Positions 24,131-38,074 of a stretch of DNA of 64,000 nt are shown one piece after another. The notes beneath the pieces are model-generated. The model saw only the letters and a list, made by a program, of their open reading frames with translations, was not told the origin of the DNA and made no database searches. Each line of letters starts with the position of its first letter. The first letter of the stretch is position 1. Made by a program: the position numbers and the translations under genes. Source of the stretch: Myripristis murdjan (Eukaryota > Chordata > Actinopteri > Holocentriformes > Holocentridae); assembly GCF_902150065.1 (NCBI RefSeq), contig NC_043986.1, positions 12,795,890 through 12,859,889 on the forward strand, given 5' to 3'.

Positions 24131-25661
24131 ATAAACTTTAATAGATACTTACAAACAAATCTACAATGAGGAATACAAATGACAGCTGCAAGCAATAAGG
24201 AGAAGTAAGATGTGGCACAGTGTGTCCACATTCAACAGAGTACTAAACAAGGACCACATCTGCACATTTAAAAATACTAGAGTGAACATGACTATGATAT
24301 GGCATTTGACAATGTATTGGCAATTTGACCCTCTTTGCATCACACTTTTACAGCACTTTGTGGATTGTCTTGTGTCATTATCATGCCTTAAATCTAAAAG
24401 GTTACTGATTTAAAAAGGCACCACACCATTTACTTTCATATTGTGGCTCTCAAGCCCTTCTATCCCCCTTAATGAGTCCTAAAACACAAACACTACAACA
24501 GTGGTTCTCAGCTGTATGCCAGCAAGGCCCAAGAACACGCACAGTTCCATCCCAGCAATTACTAAATCACATTATTTCACTGGTTGCTTCCCAATCTTTG
24601 GCTGAACGTGTGCCAACCAGTGAATTCAGCTTTTGTAGTGTTTGATTGGAATGAAAACCTGCCTATTAATGGGATTTGAGGGTATGTAGCTGAAAACAAC
24701 TGGCACTACAAAAAGCAGGGAGTGATGAAAAGATAAATAAGGGATATTGTGACTTATTGAGAAAATTCTCCTGCAGATGCATGCTACAAGTAATCACAGT
24801 GACATTACTCTTCCATAAAAAAATTCTAGTAATGATGTTCCTATCTGATGCCCTGATGGTAAACAAACAGGCACTTCCATATTGCAAAGAAACCTGATAG
24901 TGCAGTGAGTGGCTGCAGCTGCTCTTCTGCTACTTCACAGTGCATTCATCACCACTGCACTATAAACTCACAGTGGAGTGGTCAGCATCTCCCTCCTGTG
25001 CTGTGTGAGCAGCAGCTTTAGTTTATGGTCCATTTAAAACTCATGATTTATTTCTAAAAGCAACTAGGATCTCATCTTGAAATATCGATCGTACATGTTG
25101 AGATGTGTATGCTGCCACCATGTGGTCACACACTAAAAGTGCACAACTGTATTTCCCTAACTCAGAGTTAATATTTTGATTTCCTTTAGTTAATCTGTTT
25201 GACAACACGTGACAGTTTAATTTAAAATGCTAAGAGAGCGAGAAATTGATAATCGCTATTACAAAGTCTTGAGGTCAGAGCAGAGGTACTGACCACTTAT
25301 CCCACATCAGCGTACAAACTGGAGGAGGTGCACCAAAATGGCAACTGTCAGGGCATCGTCTGGACCAGCATGTGCATAGTGTTCAGTGATTCCTGATTTA
25401 AGAAGTTACAGATTACAACTGAGAAAAGTCATAAAAACAGGATTAGAAAACCAAATGCAGTCCAGCCACTGACACAGAAGCATACTTCCAACAACAAAGA
25501 AAATTGCTGTCGACTGAGGTTTGTTGAAGCATCCTTCATGAGATCGAGTCAGTCCTGGAGGCTTGAGCAATGTTGCCAAACAGGTTCAACCCAAGTAGGA
25601 TCCCAGAGAAATATGAGACAGAGAGGACGGTGTGCTCTGTGTGGTGTGATTATCCACCCCA

Positions 25662-27636
25662 TCATTGGTAGAGCAGGTAGTTCTTGAGAGAGGCCGGGAG
25701 GGGCAGTGCATGGATTTCACTCAGGCGGTCCCTTCCTAGAGCCACCCTCACTGAACGCCTGCACAGGTCCATCAGGGGGAGGGGCTCAGCTGGTAGGAGA
25801 CAAGACAGAGAGAGGGGTAAGGAAGAGCATGTTTTATGCTTTCACAATGTTTATCCCATTGATTATACAGCAACCAGTATGGTTACTCTTCCGATAATTA
25901 GCGTCCCAGCAGCAATAAAAATATTTTAGTCTGTGTCTCATTGTTGAATGGATCCACACTGTCAGCCACAAAGAGATTTGTGGCCTACTGTTAGGTTAAA
26001 CTGCCCACATCATCTCTGGCTAAACCAAAAAAAGAAAAAAGAAAAGAAAAAAAAAAACTACCAAAAACAAGAATGTTTTGTTAGGGGGGGAAAAGGCATT
26101 ATCGTTACATTGTTATTCATTTATGAAGACAGGGAGTCAAAAAAAAAAAAAAAATAGAGCTGGCTTTCTGCATATTGACACTGTCAATTATGTATGTGTG
26201 CTATTTTTCAAAGAGGCCTAAACAGGGTCAAGAAATTTCAGTACATTGAACATAACCATCTAATGAGTTCAGGGTACAACATGTTTTGATAAAGACCTAT
26301 TTTGTCACTGAAAGCTCATGACCCTTTCACTAAGGAGTCACTGAGGGTAACTGGAGTCATTTTACACTTGTCTGGAGGCGGAATAAACAAGCAGCTTGTT
26401 TTGTGCACATCCAGAAAGGACTGCTGCATGCTTCAGAGCTCTAAAGACGACTTCTCTTTTGGATGGCTTAAGGCCTAGTTATTGCATACAACAATGAAAG
26501 CACTTTACAGCGAGCAGAGCGTATCTTTCTTTAACTCCTCATAAAAATAGCAAAAAAAGAGCACCGTGGCATCAGGCCCTTATAAAAGAGGCAATTAAGG
26601 TAAAAAGTTTAATAATTAACGCCCAACAGTCTGGGTTACATGGCAAAGAGACAAACAATGTCATGTTATCGATGTGTCAGACTGTTTTACATAATAGCTA
26701 GGCAAGTGTGCTGACTGATCCAAGTCTAGTCAGAAAGCCACAGAAGTGCTCTGCAGTAACCCTGTCTGCCTCTGCAGTAATGCGTCTGGCTCTGACTGGT
26801 CCAACCCTTGACCGTTACACTTTTGTTCATTGCATCAATAAACACTGGAACTAGGTCTGTAATTGTTATACTTGACTGCACCGCTGACAGACAGATACTG
26901 TTGAGATTGGGGGAACAAATGAAAAGTTTGCCTTGTACTTACGATCAAGTCCATTTATGTATCGGATTCGTATTTCACAGTGTCCCCACACGGCGCTCAC
27001 CACAGGGTACAGCTTCCTGCCTTTAAGTCCTCTGAATGCTACACCTAGATAATGTCCATCCACTATGTAACCCAGAGTGCCCTCATCCATGTCCAAGACC
27101 ACTAATAGGGAGTCTGGTATTATAAAGGTGTCGTCAGGCTCCAGGAAGGCCGGGTAGGTTTTTCCTGGGTGGTTCTTGCCATCGTGGTACAGTTTACTCC
27201 TGCACAGGTCCCAACCCCAGGACTCTGTGTTGTTCCCTACCAATGCTGTGTATCCCACTGAATGTAGTGGGGCATCACCTGTAGCCACGCCAACCACAGC
27301 GTGAGTACCCCTCTGGCGCATAGCCCAGCTGATCTCCCAGACATGCAGTCCCCGAGTGTAGCCGACACGGCCCCGGATGGCGTCTGTGCTCTGCGCTACA
27401 GGATGCCTGTGAAACACTAGCTTGTTGTCATCCTTGACGAAGATGTTGAGGGAGCGGTCATCGTTGTTCCACGAGTGCTGCACCTGGACGTCCAGGCTGA
27501 CAGGTGGCATGTCAAGTAGCAGATCCAGCCGGGACGGCTTTGTGTGATTTAGGGCCTGTAGCTCCAGTTTCAAGGGACTGAATGCCGGGTCCCGCATGTC
27601 AATGGTTTTTATGCCACCTGGGACTTTCTGCCCCAT
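25662..27636 (-). CDS. spsb1: SPRY domain and SOCS box protein 1 (E3 ligase adaptor)
   Basis: Two coding exons, 27636-26943 and 25789-25662, join at phase 1 to give 273 residues, the same as human SPSB1. Residues about 1-230 hold the N-terminal arm and SPRY/B30.2 domain, with stretches such as [33 protein letters not shown] and [17 protein letters not shown]. The second exon encodes the SOCS box: [19 protein letters not shown] (elongin B/C box) and [14 protein letters not shown] (cullin-5 side). SPSB proteins recruit ECS-type ubiquitin ligases to targets carrying (D/E)-(I/L)-N-N-N, such as iNOS and Par-4. The start [17 protein letters not shown] fits SPSB1 rather than SPSB4, as does the slc25a33 neighbour. 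The first exon's open frame runs past the donor, but the GGACTTGATC-gtaagt site and the SOCS exon show the true end. The intron is about 1.15 kb. Confidence 0.96.
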
Positions 27637-28554
27637 GCTCTGAGTTTTAATACAGTCCCCTCCCTCTCCTCCTCCACCCCCTCCTCCTCCTCCCCCCTCC
27701 TCAATTCAAAGAAAACTGGGGGGAGCAAATCAGCCTCAGACCCTCTTCTCCACGATGATACTGCAAAGAGCAGCACTAGCTTCTGTGTGACTAGCTGCTG
27801 ATGAGAAAACCAGATGCTGGTTAAAGCTCACCTGGAGAGATTAGAGAAGATGAAAGAGGAAGAGACAAGCATGTTAATGATTACACCAAATCAAATTAGG
27901 TATCCCTCTGTTTGAGACAAAGAAAAAAATTTGCATTAGATCATACAAAGGTCAAAGAGTTAAATATCCGGCTCACTGTAAGCAGTACGGTTCAGCAAAG
28001 CCAGTCTTTATCATTGCCACTGACAGAAGAAAAATGGTATGTCTGTTGTAATCATGTCATGCTGCATTCATTAGAAAAGTTACAGCACTTGTTTACATTT
28101 CATAAGTGGTTCTGTCCAAGGTTTAACCTGATTTATTTGCTAATCAATATACATCTCATATTAGCTGTAGGCCCTCATAGGGCCTCAAAAAAACAGTGGC
28201 TTAGTATTCATCTAATGTTGGCCTGTGTTTTGTTCCAAAATGACAATGATTGTTAAATATTAAATAAATTACGGCAAACCCTAAAGGACGCAGTGTCTCA
28301 TGGCCTAATGAGAATTCAAACGCTAAATGCCTATGCATCCTTACATAACAGCAGCTAATGCATGCATCTGCTGGCCATGGCCTCATTTCCCAGAGCCTTC
28401 TTAGCACTTTGTGCATGATAAAGACCATCTTAAGATGTACTCTTAATGTGACACATTTGCCAAGTCTGGAGCAGTCATACAGCAGATCAAGGCAGCAGAA
28501 AGCCTTTTTCTCGACCTGTAATTTCACCGTTGCACTTTGAAACCTGAGCAGAAA

Positions 28555-28870
28555 CACTTCTTTCAAAAAACATGACAAAGCAAAGGCAGTGAGCAACTTA
28601 GCATGAAATGACCAAAAAATTAGCAAGAAATTAGTAAAAAGTTACAAGTAAATGACATGAAAGTCAGACTAAAAAAGGAAAAGGAAATGACCTAAAAATT
28701 AGAAGAAAAATTCTAAAATCTATTTCTCTTGTAATTATATTTCTCTCATTTGTAATTTTCAGGGTAATTCTCTTGTAACTTTTGAATAATTTCTTGCTAA
28801 TGTTTGGGCCATTTCTTGTTGATTGCTCATGTGCTCATTGACTTTCTTCCATGTTTTTGAAAGAAATCAA
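28555..28870. repeat. Foldback repeat, MITE-like
   Basis: The left arm, about 28557-28672 (CTTTCAAAAAACATG, GTGAGCAACTTAGCATGAAATG, AATTAGCAAGAAATTA, AGTTACAAG), is followed by its diverged reverse complement at about 28770-28866 (CTTGTAACTTTTGAATAATTTCTTGCTAAT, CATTTCTTG, CATGTTTTTGAAAG). Arms are about 100 bp with a 100-bp centre. There is no coding content. Confidence 0.7.
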
Positions 28871-31800
28871 GTCAATCTGCATGGCTTCAAAGGGTTAAAT
28901 GCACATGAAAGGCATTTACACGCCTATCACAAGCATTTCACCACAAGAAATCTGATGTCAATCCGGGTTTCAAAAGGTTAATGTCAAGCAACCAAGAAAG
29001 ACAAGATAAACAAGTTTCTGTAACTGAAACACATTTGTTCAAGTCAAGTTAAAATGGCCCACCCAAAGGCTACAGCTGTAAGATCTAAAGTAACTGTAAT
29101 AGTCTTACTGTCCATATGGCCAATTTTACAGTGCTGTGTCCACAATGAATGCCCAACTTGAATAAAATTTCATCTGATATGTTATTACGCTACATCAAAT
29201 CTTTAGCCCTACCAACATGTGGACTGGCAAAATTCTGAAAAAGCTTGCCTCAATCCACTTCTTGCATAAATAAACAGCACTGCAAATCACATTTGTTGAG
29301 CCCTACCTTTGCAGCTGCATGCATGTAACAACTACCTGTACCATTATTTGTGGCTAGCAGGTTATATTACATGCATATATATTAATTGCATACTATAAAA
29401 GGTTGGACTACCTGATGTTACAGATTAAACATATTAGTCATTATACAATTTTCTTGGACCTGCTTCGAAAAAACTACCCAACTATGCCTAAAAGTTAACA
29501 ACACTGTATGCAATCTGGTGGTGCTATACAATAATTGTGCAGGTCATTCAACTTAATAATCATTACATTTTAAAACACACTCAGTTGCAGAGACTGGACA
29601 TGGTCCATAAGAATAGCTGGAAAATAGCTGTGAAGCCAACACCATAATGTATGAAACAATTTGAATTACTAAACAGCATAAATCACGACTGACAGTGATG
29701 TTTTTGGCCATAAAATTCCCCATTCCTGTAAGTGTGACTAAGCCTAAATGTAGGAATTGGAGTACAGTATATCTACATCCATAAATAGCCATACAGTAGC
29801 TGAGCGAAGAACAGTGCATGCCTTCTTGATCCCCATGTTCCCGTCAATTCCTCCACAGCCTCTGAAGTACTTAAATGCATGAGGCTTATGAAGTTCTCCA
29901 TGCTTAACACGTAAACACTCTAGGAATTATGTTATGTGCTCCTTTTGATAAGTGCCTCATTTGGGATTATGGCACATTTCTGCTGTGTTAAAGGGCTCAA
30001 GTCTTATTTGATTTGCTACTTGTCCTCAAATCCATGCATTACTACTGCTCCATCTTTTCTTGATGAAGCACTCTCTGGCATGATATTGCAATTTTGGTCA
30101 TATTTCATACATTTGCAGCAGAAAGCAAATTGCATCCTTGGAGAGAGAGGGCTTGCAATTTTCACTACCTCTATCTCTAAAACATAAATCATAAATATAA
30201 GTGCATTTTGTCTGAAAGGGTGGAACAGAATCAGTATTTAGTCACAATTATCACAGGAAAATACATTGCTCAAATGAAAAACGAGGGAAGAGTTTAGGGA
30301 GAAGGATACGATTACACCGCCATGAGATATGCTTGCGTTAACTTATTATTCGCACATAAAAAGCTTCCACTGTACATCACAGGCCAACACATCTGCATGC
30401 TAATTGTCTAATAGCTGCGGTTTCACATAAATCCACCGAATGGGAAAACCGGTGTCACGGCAGCACAGCAAAAAAGCAGATCTCAGGCCTTCAACAGGCT
30501 GACACTTCACTCCCTTCACACTGCTATTCCAAAACTGAAATATGCCCACAATGTCCAAAAATAGGAAATAAGAGGGGAAAAACTCCAGCCATTTCCTATT
30601 ATATGGTTGTCTAGTCGGAGGGTAACAGGAAAAGCAGTAATAAAACGTCTGGCTTAAAAATATAAAAAACATTGTGCTGTCTTGTTTGAGGGAGACACTG
30701 CTGGACCACAGCTCTTTTCTAGCAGCCAGAGCTCAGGAATGTGGAGACAGATGAACACTCGGTGCACTCCACTTTACGGCCTTCATTACAACGGCCTGCT
30801 TTTACATTCAGATGAAAGCTAGGACCATGAGAGAGCACTTATAGTTTCATTACGGGGAAACCTGCTTTCCATGGCTCCATTAATATGACTGTTATGTAAC
30901 AGCAGATAGCCATTCTCTATCTTCTCCGTTTCATTTGAAAAATTAGTCATACCTACAAGCCTATGGGCCTATTTAAGTCAACAGCCAAGCACTCCATTTA
31001 TTTTATAATGAAAGCATTCTTTGCTCTGATTCTAATACAGAATTAAGGATGATTATCCCACAGACACACTGTGATATTTGGAGCACAGGTGTGACTACTT
31101 GTTGCTTTTTGCTCTTAGTGTTTTCGCCCCTGTTGCAGCTAGGCCATAGGGTGCATTGTATTACATGGAAAACTGGGCTGCTGGGATGGCCACTCTAATT
31201 GAATTGTAGACAAGAGTTCATTGAGAAGTGCTTTGGCTCTTTCTAACGCAAGTAAACAAGCATTTAAATGGGTCATGTCTCTTCAGTGATAGGGAAACAG
31301 GGGGGAAGAAAAAGCAAGCAGCGGGTGGCCAGCATCTAAATGTAAACAATCTCTTTTTCAATGCCTGTCCAGCCTTCAGGGAAAGTGAAAAATGTTAATT
31401 TGCACACCTTTTGTGCTCCAAGTTTACCCTTCCTTCTCCCCCATGGCCAAGGGCCACTTTGTGACACACAGAACATGTAGAAGTAAATCAACAATAACAG
31501 AGCAATTAAGGTCTTCCCACATTTACCTTGAGCTTCACAACAAATGTCTCCATTAGCAGGCTAGTGTAAGAGGTGGTGAATGGCTTGTGGGGGGATATAT
31601 TTGGGCTGGGAACACAGCCTAGACTGGCCAGGGTTCCTGGGGCCCTGTCTTGGAGCTGATTAAAATGCAGAAGGTGGCTCCCTGGATTTGCTGAGCCAAG
31701 GAAACACTTGTCCGTTTTGTATGGCCCAAATTAGACTGGGCCCACCTTAACTCGAGCTCCAGCCTGTTGTGGGACCCTGAGTTCATAAAGCTCACACACA

Positions 31801-34800
31801 CACACATACAAAAGCCTGCATGTATAGAAACGGGATTGTTGAACATAATCTGTGTTATTACTAAGTTATGGACCCTTCTATTGGGAAATTAAAATTAAAC
31901 ACTGTAAAAGAGCTCATGTAGCGGCTACTGGTCAGGCAGGAATTATTATTTTTCAAATATTTGGCGTCTAATGTTTTGGTTTATGACTTGTTTTATTCAG
32001 TTGCCTGTTCCTCCACGGACTGTTGCAGTTGTGAGCCCCCTAGGCCTTCTTGATACTGAAACCTTTTAGCTCGTTATGCTAACTACTGGAAGATCAGCCT
32101 AATCTCTAAACGAGGTGTTAGTGGGCCGTGCATGCATGTGCTCTGGGGTCCTCACGCGACCGATCCAGCGCGCGCCAAGCCAGCAGACTGGTTCGCAACA
32201 TTGTTTCTGTGTTGCTCTGAAGCCTGGTCGTGTTTGACTAGTTTGTTACACAACAATCACAAAAGCGTTTGCCAACATGCAGGCACGGCCACAAAGAAAC
32301 TCGTTTATTGTTCAAACTGCTGCCAACTCGAAGGCTGGCCAGGGACGAGCCTTCTTGTTTTTCCTTTGCAGCGACATGAAATATACATAATGTAATGTAA
32401 CGAGAAATGTTGCAGAGCCGAAACAAACGCCGAGGCTACCATGAGGACCGAAACACAGAGGAGAAGAAGGGGATACAAAGCAAACATCACACACACCTTG
32501 TTGACTTGTAACGCGGTAAACGAGCAGGGCGGATGAGAACAGGTGAGGCTTCAAAATATTGACCTACTCCATCGCAGTTGTCCGTCTCCTTGTAGCCTGC
32601 ACTCATACCATTTTAGGCTGGACATGAATTAGGTGAAATGATGGCTGCGCTAACATCTCCCGCGTCACGTGGTAAAATAGCTCCCAGCTGCTGTGCTGGA
32701 TTAGGACCTCCCCACTGCCGGGCCTCAGCCGGACTGAAGCACGTTTCATGTTGGAAACTAGGTACTAAGTGGATTTCTTTTCTTTTTTTTTCCCCATCTT
32801 GATATCTGGTCAAAGAAGCATGATCAGTGTCCCATATTTGTCATGAAATGCAGAAGAAAAGCTTTATAACCAGCTGTCTATGAGAAAATATTAGGAGGTC
32901 ATATTGAAAATAACTGGTATATCATCCCATAAAGTTTAATTAAGTTAACAATTAATGTGTGAACTGACCCAAGACTAGTTGTTTCACTAAAGTAGCACTG
33001 CGTTGAGACTCCATCCTCTTTTACAGTCTTTTTTATATACACTGAAAATATCCTTGCACACAATTGCAAGTGTGTATCAAGAATCAACATAGTAAAATTT
33101 CACTGGTGTCTTTGAAACGAAATGTAGTCTCACTGTTGACCTTGTCTGCCTAATTTACCGGATTTATTTATTTATTTATTGTTAATTTTTTGTTTGTTTG
33201 TTTTTGTATGAAACCTTTAGCCGTAGAAAAAGTGCTACGAGGGATTTTAAGTTGTCACAATAAACTGATCATTGTATTTTCAAGTTGTTGAGGGAATTTA
33301 GGAAATTAAGTAAACCAGTGGTAGGATATCAAAAATGTAAATGAACTGGTGTAAAGCCTCTGTGGTTCATATGGAAAATAAACTATTGATATCCGAGAGT
33401 GTGTGTAGGCCTACACCAAATTTAGCTAATTCAGTTATACAGTTCAGTGGGTTTACATGGTTCAGCATCTTCCAGTAACTGCAAATATATTTATCCACTT
33501 AGTTAGACATTTGCATTAAAGGTGCTGAGGAAAGGGGGAAAAAATGGCTATTCATGTGAGACCCACTTTCCAATACAAAGCTAACTTCGCCACAGTGCGA
33601 CACTCAGCATAGAAACCCTGTATAACCTGCAGGCTAAACGGGGCTAAAATGCTGTAGAGAGAAGGCAGTCTGTCTGCGGAAGGCTATACAATAGTGAGTT
33701 TAAACTGAAATTGAGTGTTTAATGACATTTTATATTTATATGATACAATATCAATAAGCAATAATCTAATATACAAATAGCATTGTGTCACCATCTTATA
33801 ATTTTGCTGTGATGTTAGTGCCCTATCTCTAATATTTACTATACAAGCATATTTCATATGGGCATGCATGTCTGTTCCTGAAGTTATACATACATGGCCA
33901 GCATTAATACCAGTGTGACATATTAATAGTGCCAAGAAACCGTGGTTTGACACACACTCTCGAAACACTGGTACTCAGTTGTTCAACGTGACCTTCAAAC
34001 TATGGACTGTCTTGTTGGCATGTTTTCAAATGCAGGCAGTAATGTTCTGTGAAGATACTCAGCATCAGCCTTTATTGTTCAGAGGATCAGAATCATATAT
34101 GGTGGATGTCCTGACCCCTGGGGAATGTCATGTATGGTGACTGACGGGCAATTTGGACTGACAAGGATGATGCACCCTGCACATGACCTTCATGTGCTGG
34201 ACAACAGTTGCAGTCACATCAGATCTTTCAAACAGATGTCTCTGTGAAATAACGGGAGGCCCTTGTCCTCCTTTAAATGCTGCCAAACAAGAACAGGGTC
34301 CATTCACATAAGGAATGGAAACAGACTGTGTATGATTTTCCAATAGTGACCTCAATAAATGACATCCAGCTCGCGTGTTGCTTTATTTTTTCTGCCAGCC
34401 ACTGAATACTGTAAAAGGCTGCTCAGAAATGATCCAAATCTGCAGCACTATGTGGATGACAGCACACACTTGCACCAAATTCCACCAGAATGTGTGGCAG
34501 CCCATCGAGAAATATCAATGCAGTATTGCCATCTAGTGGCTTCTCTGATGAACCCTCCTCCTGCTTCTGGTTCAGACCTTAGTCTGATGTAGACCTTTAC
34601 TGGAGGTTACTGACTTTGCATGGAATTATATTTCATTCATTCTGCACTGATTCAGAAATATCAGAAAAGACATTCAACACATATTCATTCACAGTCAGAA
34701 TAAGTACCAAAACTGTGTGAATGAGTTCTGATAATAAAGGTCAGTGCTTCATTCTCACCAGCTGTTGGTCATGCAACATCCCCATTCTCTATACAACTGG

Positions 34801-36183
34801 AATGCTGATTGCATATTTTGCTATTTGGCATTTCATTTTTCTGTGGCAAAGACAGGAATTAAAAGGACATTTAAAATGACCTTATTTGTCCAGTGAGTGA
34901 GGCGTCTGAAGGTAATATGGCTCGTTTTACATCCCTGGCGGGGAACATAGCTTGGCGACTTGAATTACCTTCCCCTCAGCTCGTCTCCCTGTGAAAATCC
35001 CATTTTCCCGTGCGGTGATGGTGCAATGTGCTGAGCCTGGTGATATCTCTGGGCCCCTCTACAGTGGAGGAGGGGAGCACAGGCATTCTTACTGCCTGCC
35101 TTTTAGAAACCATCATTTCAGCAGGATCGATAGTACGTCCCACTCCACGGCTGGCAGAGTGCTCTGCCTCTGTTGGGGGGAGCATGTGTGGACAGCAGCA
35201 CCTAGACAAGTCAAAGCAGCAGCACACGCAGCCAAGGTGAATGATCGCATGCTGCGTCAGACACCCGGCTCCTTACTTGCTCCGAGATGCAGTTTCTGAA
35301 GAGGACCAGTGGGTGGATGCTGTCCCCAAGTGGTGGTTACTTTTGCAGGGCAACTAGCAGATGAAGCTACAGCACTGGTGTAGCAATCAGGTACTTTATG
35401 TTTCTCAGCTGCAAGTGCACAGACAGACAAGAACCAGAGATGTTTTCCCATGGTTCACCGCTGACTCACAAACATGTAGAGATTCGTAAAGATCTGCATC
35501 CGAAGCAGCTTACATAAAAACCCTCCACATAGCTTTTTGAGTCGTCCTACACTTCTTTGACTGCAATGGAGGTTGAGTACTCAAATAGATTCCTGCTGTA
35601 CGTGAGAAGACATCTCATATTTCAGTAGGTGGCTTGCAATATAAAACTAGCACAGACCAGCATGCTATTGCAGAACACTTTAAACAATAATGAAAATAAT
35701 CTTTACCAGTTATTGGAGTAGTATAAATGGACAACGGGGTTAAGAAAAGGCTAAAACTCTGGTTATTTCTTTACAACATTATAGAATTATACAGTTCAAA
35801 GGACCCAGTTAAAAAAAACACTTTACACGTTGCTTTTAATTGATTATTAGTCGTCCTATTTGTAAATACATAATAGTCTTAAGTTGCATGGGCCTTAACG
35901 TAATTTAGAAGTTGGTCATTGTTGTGTTAATCTATGAAATATTCAGACTAGGACCCAAAACATTTAATACGTTTTAGCTCTAAAGTTTTACATGAAGGGA
36001 TTGCAACTTGGAATGAATGTGATGAGAATCGTGGTACCCAGATTTTTACCAGAGCGTGGGTTTGTGTGTTTACTTATGTACTCCCATGTACGTCTTTGTG
36101 CATGCATGTGTCAGCAGGCATGTATTTAACGTGTACTTGGATGACTTTGTGAAGTATGCTTGCCGGTGCAGGTCCACCTCTGT

Positions 36184-36186
<3 letters not shown>

Positions 36187-36230
<44 letters not shown>
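36187..36230 (+). repeat. (GT)n microsatellite
   Basis: Uninterrupted dinucleotide run of about 22 units. Thr-His peptides read on the minus strand come from the repeat. Confidence 0.95.
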
Positions 36231-36231
<1 letters not shown>

Positions 36232-36904
36232 ATGTATGTGCGGGATTGAGTAAGGAAGGAAAGGGAGTCAGTTAAGAGAGGTGCACCACTGCGGGACAGA
36301 CGACTGGGGATGGGATAGGATGGGTGGTGCAGTACAAGCATCCCCTCTGCTCGGATCGCTGCTCATTTGTCAAGTTGCCTGCAGACTTGAATGGTGCATT
36401 GCTGCTAAAACACAGAGAGGCAATCAGCTTTGAAACAGCACACCTCCGGGGAGGGGTCCCAGGTGGATGATAGTCTCCTTGGGTGACCTGCAGATGAGGG
36501 GTCTTTTGTTCAAGCAAATCCTCTCATCACGTATCAGAGGGTCGACATGCAGACAGATTTGTGCTGTGCATCTGGAATAATTTCATATCCAGAGACATTT
36601 TTGTGTGCAGTAGAGCTTTTTGCCTTGTTAGTGAGAATAAAAAGAAATAGTGTGTCTGGCAGATTTATCAAATACACCCTCATGCCACGGAAAAATGTTA
36701 TTTTTGAGTTTGTTCTACTTCCAATATGCTGTCAGAGGTGGACTAAGCTGTTTTTTGCATTGCATCCCCTGAGTGTTATAGAGCTGCAAAAAAATGATAG
36801 AATGAGGGGAGCAATTATAACAATACCAATTTTTAAGCAAAACTCCACATTTCCAGTATGGTTTCAATCATCCGGCATTCTTTATTGTCATATGTTTGGT
36901 TCAC

Positions 36905-38074
36905 TCACACTCTGTCCCTGCATATGAGCAGCACTGAGATCCTCTCCTTAGTGGGAAAGTGGAGAGACCCCAATGCGTTCACAGCGTTAATAGTGCCCTG
37001 GTTCTGCTGGTGGATGTGGCAATACACGGGCAGACCCAGGGAGCTCATCCTTCGGATCAGGGCCTGGGACAGGGCCGTCAGGTGGCCAGCCCGTCGGTAC
37101 TCAGGCAAAGTGTAGGCCATCCTCAGCTCACACAGTTCGTCAGACAGGATCCAGGACACAGGCTGTCCTTTGTCATCTGTCACACAGAGGTTCGGCAGGT
37201 GGCGAATACAGGCCCTCACATGCTCAAGGTTCTCCTGGCTCCCTCCATAGGGTAAATGTCTGTCCACTAGTTCCGCATGGGACTCATGTAAAATGGAAAT
37301 TGGCAGTGGCAAAAGCTTCCTGGTCAGTGTAGAAACAGGCAATTTAATGTGTGGAGGAGTGATATATATGAATCGATTAAACGCAGAGTGTACATTCTAA
37401 TCGGACTCAGCAGTGGAAAAATAATTGGGTTGCCTCAAATTGAGGTCATTAATACATTTCAGAAACTCACTCCTGCCAGTCCATACTCTCTGAGCCACAG
37501 TGGATGAAGGTATTAAAATCCCCAAAATTCTGTGATGTAGAGTCTATTTAGCGAGGCAGTTTCTTTGATGAGATGACTGTATGAGCGTGGTATACCTTTC
37601 AGAGACAATAAAGCACAATGGCCATTTGCTCTAATTTCCCTTTCCAGTCACAATCACATATCCATGTTAAAACACAGTCCTTAAAGTCAAATATTCTAAC
37701 TCTTACAACCAGTTATAATGACAAGAAAACCTTAACGCTTTGATTATTTTCTTCAGCACACAACCTCTGAATCTCAGTCCGTTTCTCCAATTTACAACAC
37801 GCTCATTAAGCAGCAGCCTTTTCAGAGTTTCTGGGCTCTTGGTGAAGACGGCACATATGTCAGAAATCACCTCGGTGCTGCTGCTGAAATGCTTCAAAAG
37901 CAGATATAGATATCAACGTCCAATCTGAAAGAGACCATAAGTCATCTTTGTCTCTGTGTGCTATACCTGTTTTTGACTGTAACAAATGGCAGCACTGAAT
38001 GTAGGCCAGGAGTCAACACACATCTCCAGATGACAGCAGTTGTTGTGGAGGATATGCAACACACCTCCAAGAAC
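36905..38074 (-). CDS. Glycine N-acyltransferase-like protein (5' exon not found)
   Basis: Four exons in transcript order: 38074-37967, 37891-37765, 37543-37471 and 37319-36905, all in one frame. The first reads VLGGVLHI...LEMCVDSWPTFSAAIC, matching the early GLYAT segment with its VDSWPDF-type motif. The second has FTKSPETL and RVVNWRNGLRFRG. The last carries the GNAT-fold C-terminal half: SHAELVDRHLPYGGS, CVTDDKGQPVSWIL, ELRMAYTLPEYRRAGHL and LPVYCHIHQQNQ. Family members move acyl groups from acyl-CoA to glycine or other amino acids, usually in mitochondria or the cytosol of liver and kidney. A start exon was not found; a phase-0 donor at about 38645 may end it or a further exon. The third exon (73 nt) is shorter than in mammals and uses a plain TAG acceptor, so it is the least certain. 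A recent pseudogene cannot be excluded, though the final exon is intact. Which GLYAT paralogue this is cannot be told. Confidence 0.72.

Larger units (their letters stand above)
20961..25661. other. Spacer between slc25a33 and spsb1
   Basis: No coding exon was found. It holds a local repeat family (21183-21800), a SINE-like relic (23935-24130) and A/T runs at 21130-21154, 21944-21959 and 22965-22986. CAGTGGTTCTCA near 24499 resembles a hAT end without a partner. The right part, roughly 25050-25661, is probably the spsb1 3' UTR; TTTATT at 25047-25052 is AATAAA on the minus strand. Confidence 0.45.
27637..36904. other. Spacer upstream of spsb1
   Basis: No coding exon was found. Just upstream of the spsb1 start is a CCTCCTCC-rich tract (about 27658-27705) with a likely acceptor near 27715 and a possible 5' UTR donor near 27833 (CTCTCCAG-gtgagct on the minus strand). 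A CpG-richer patch at about 32140-32560 could be a distal spsb1 promoter. A foldback repeat lies at 28555-28870 and a GT microsatellite at 36187-36230. Everything else looks like ordinary AT-rich spacer. Confidence 0.4.

Noticed and set aside
34359-34592. 77-residue plus-strand frame with YVDDS
   Set aside because: YVDD recalls reverse transcriptases, but no other motif of that fold is present; most likely chance.
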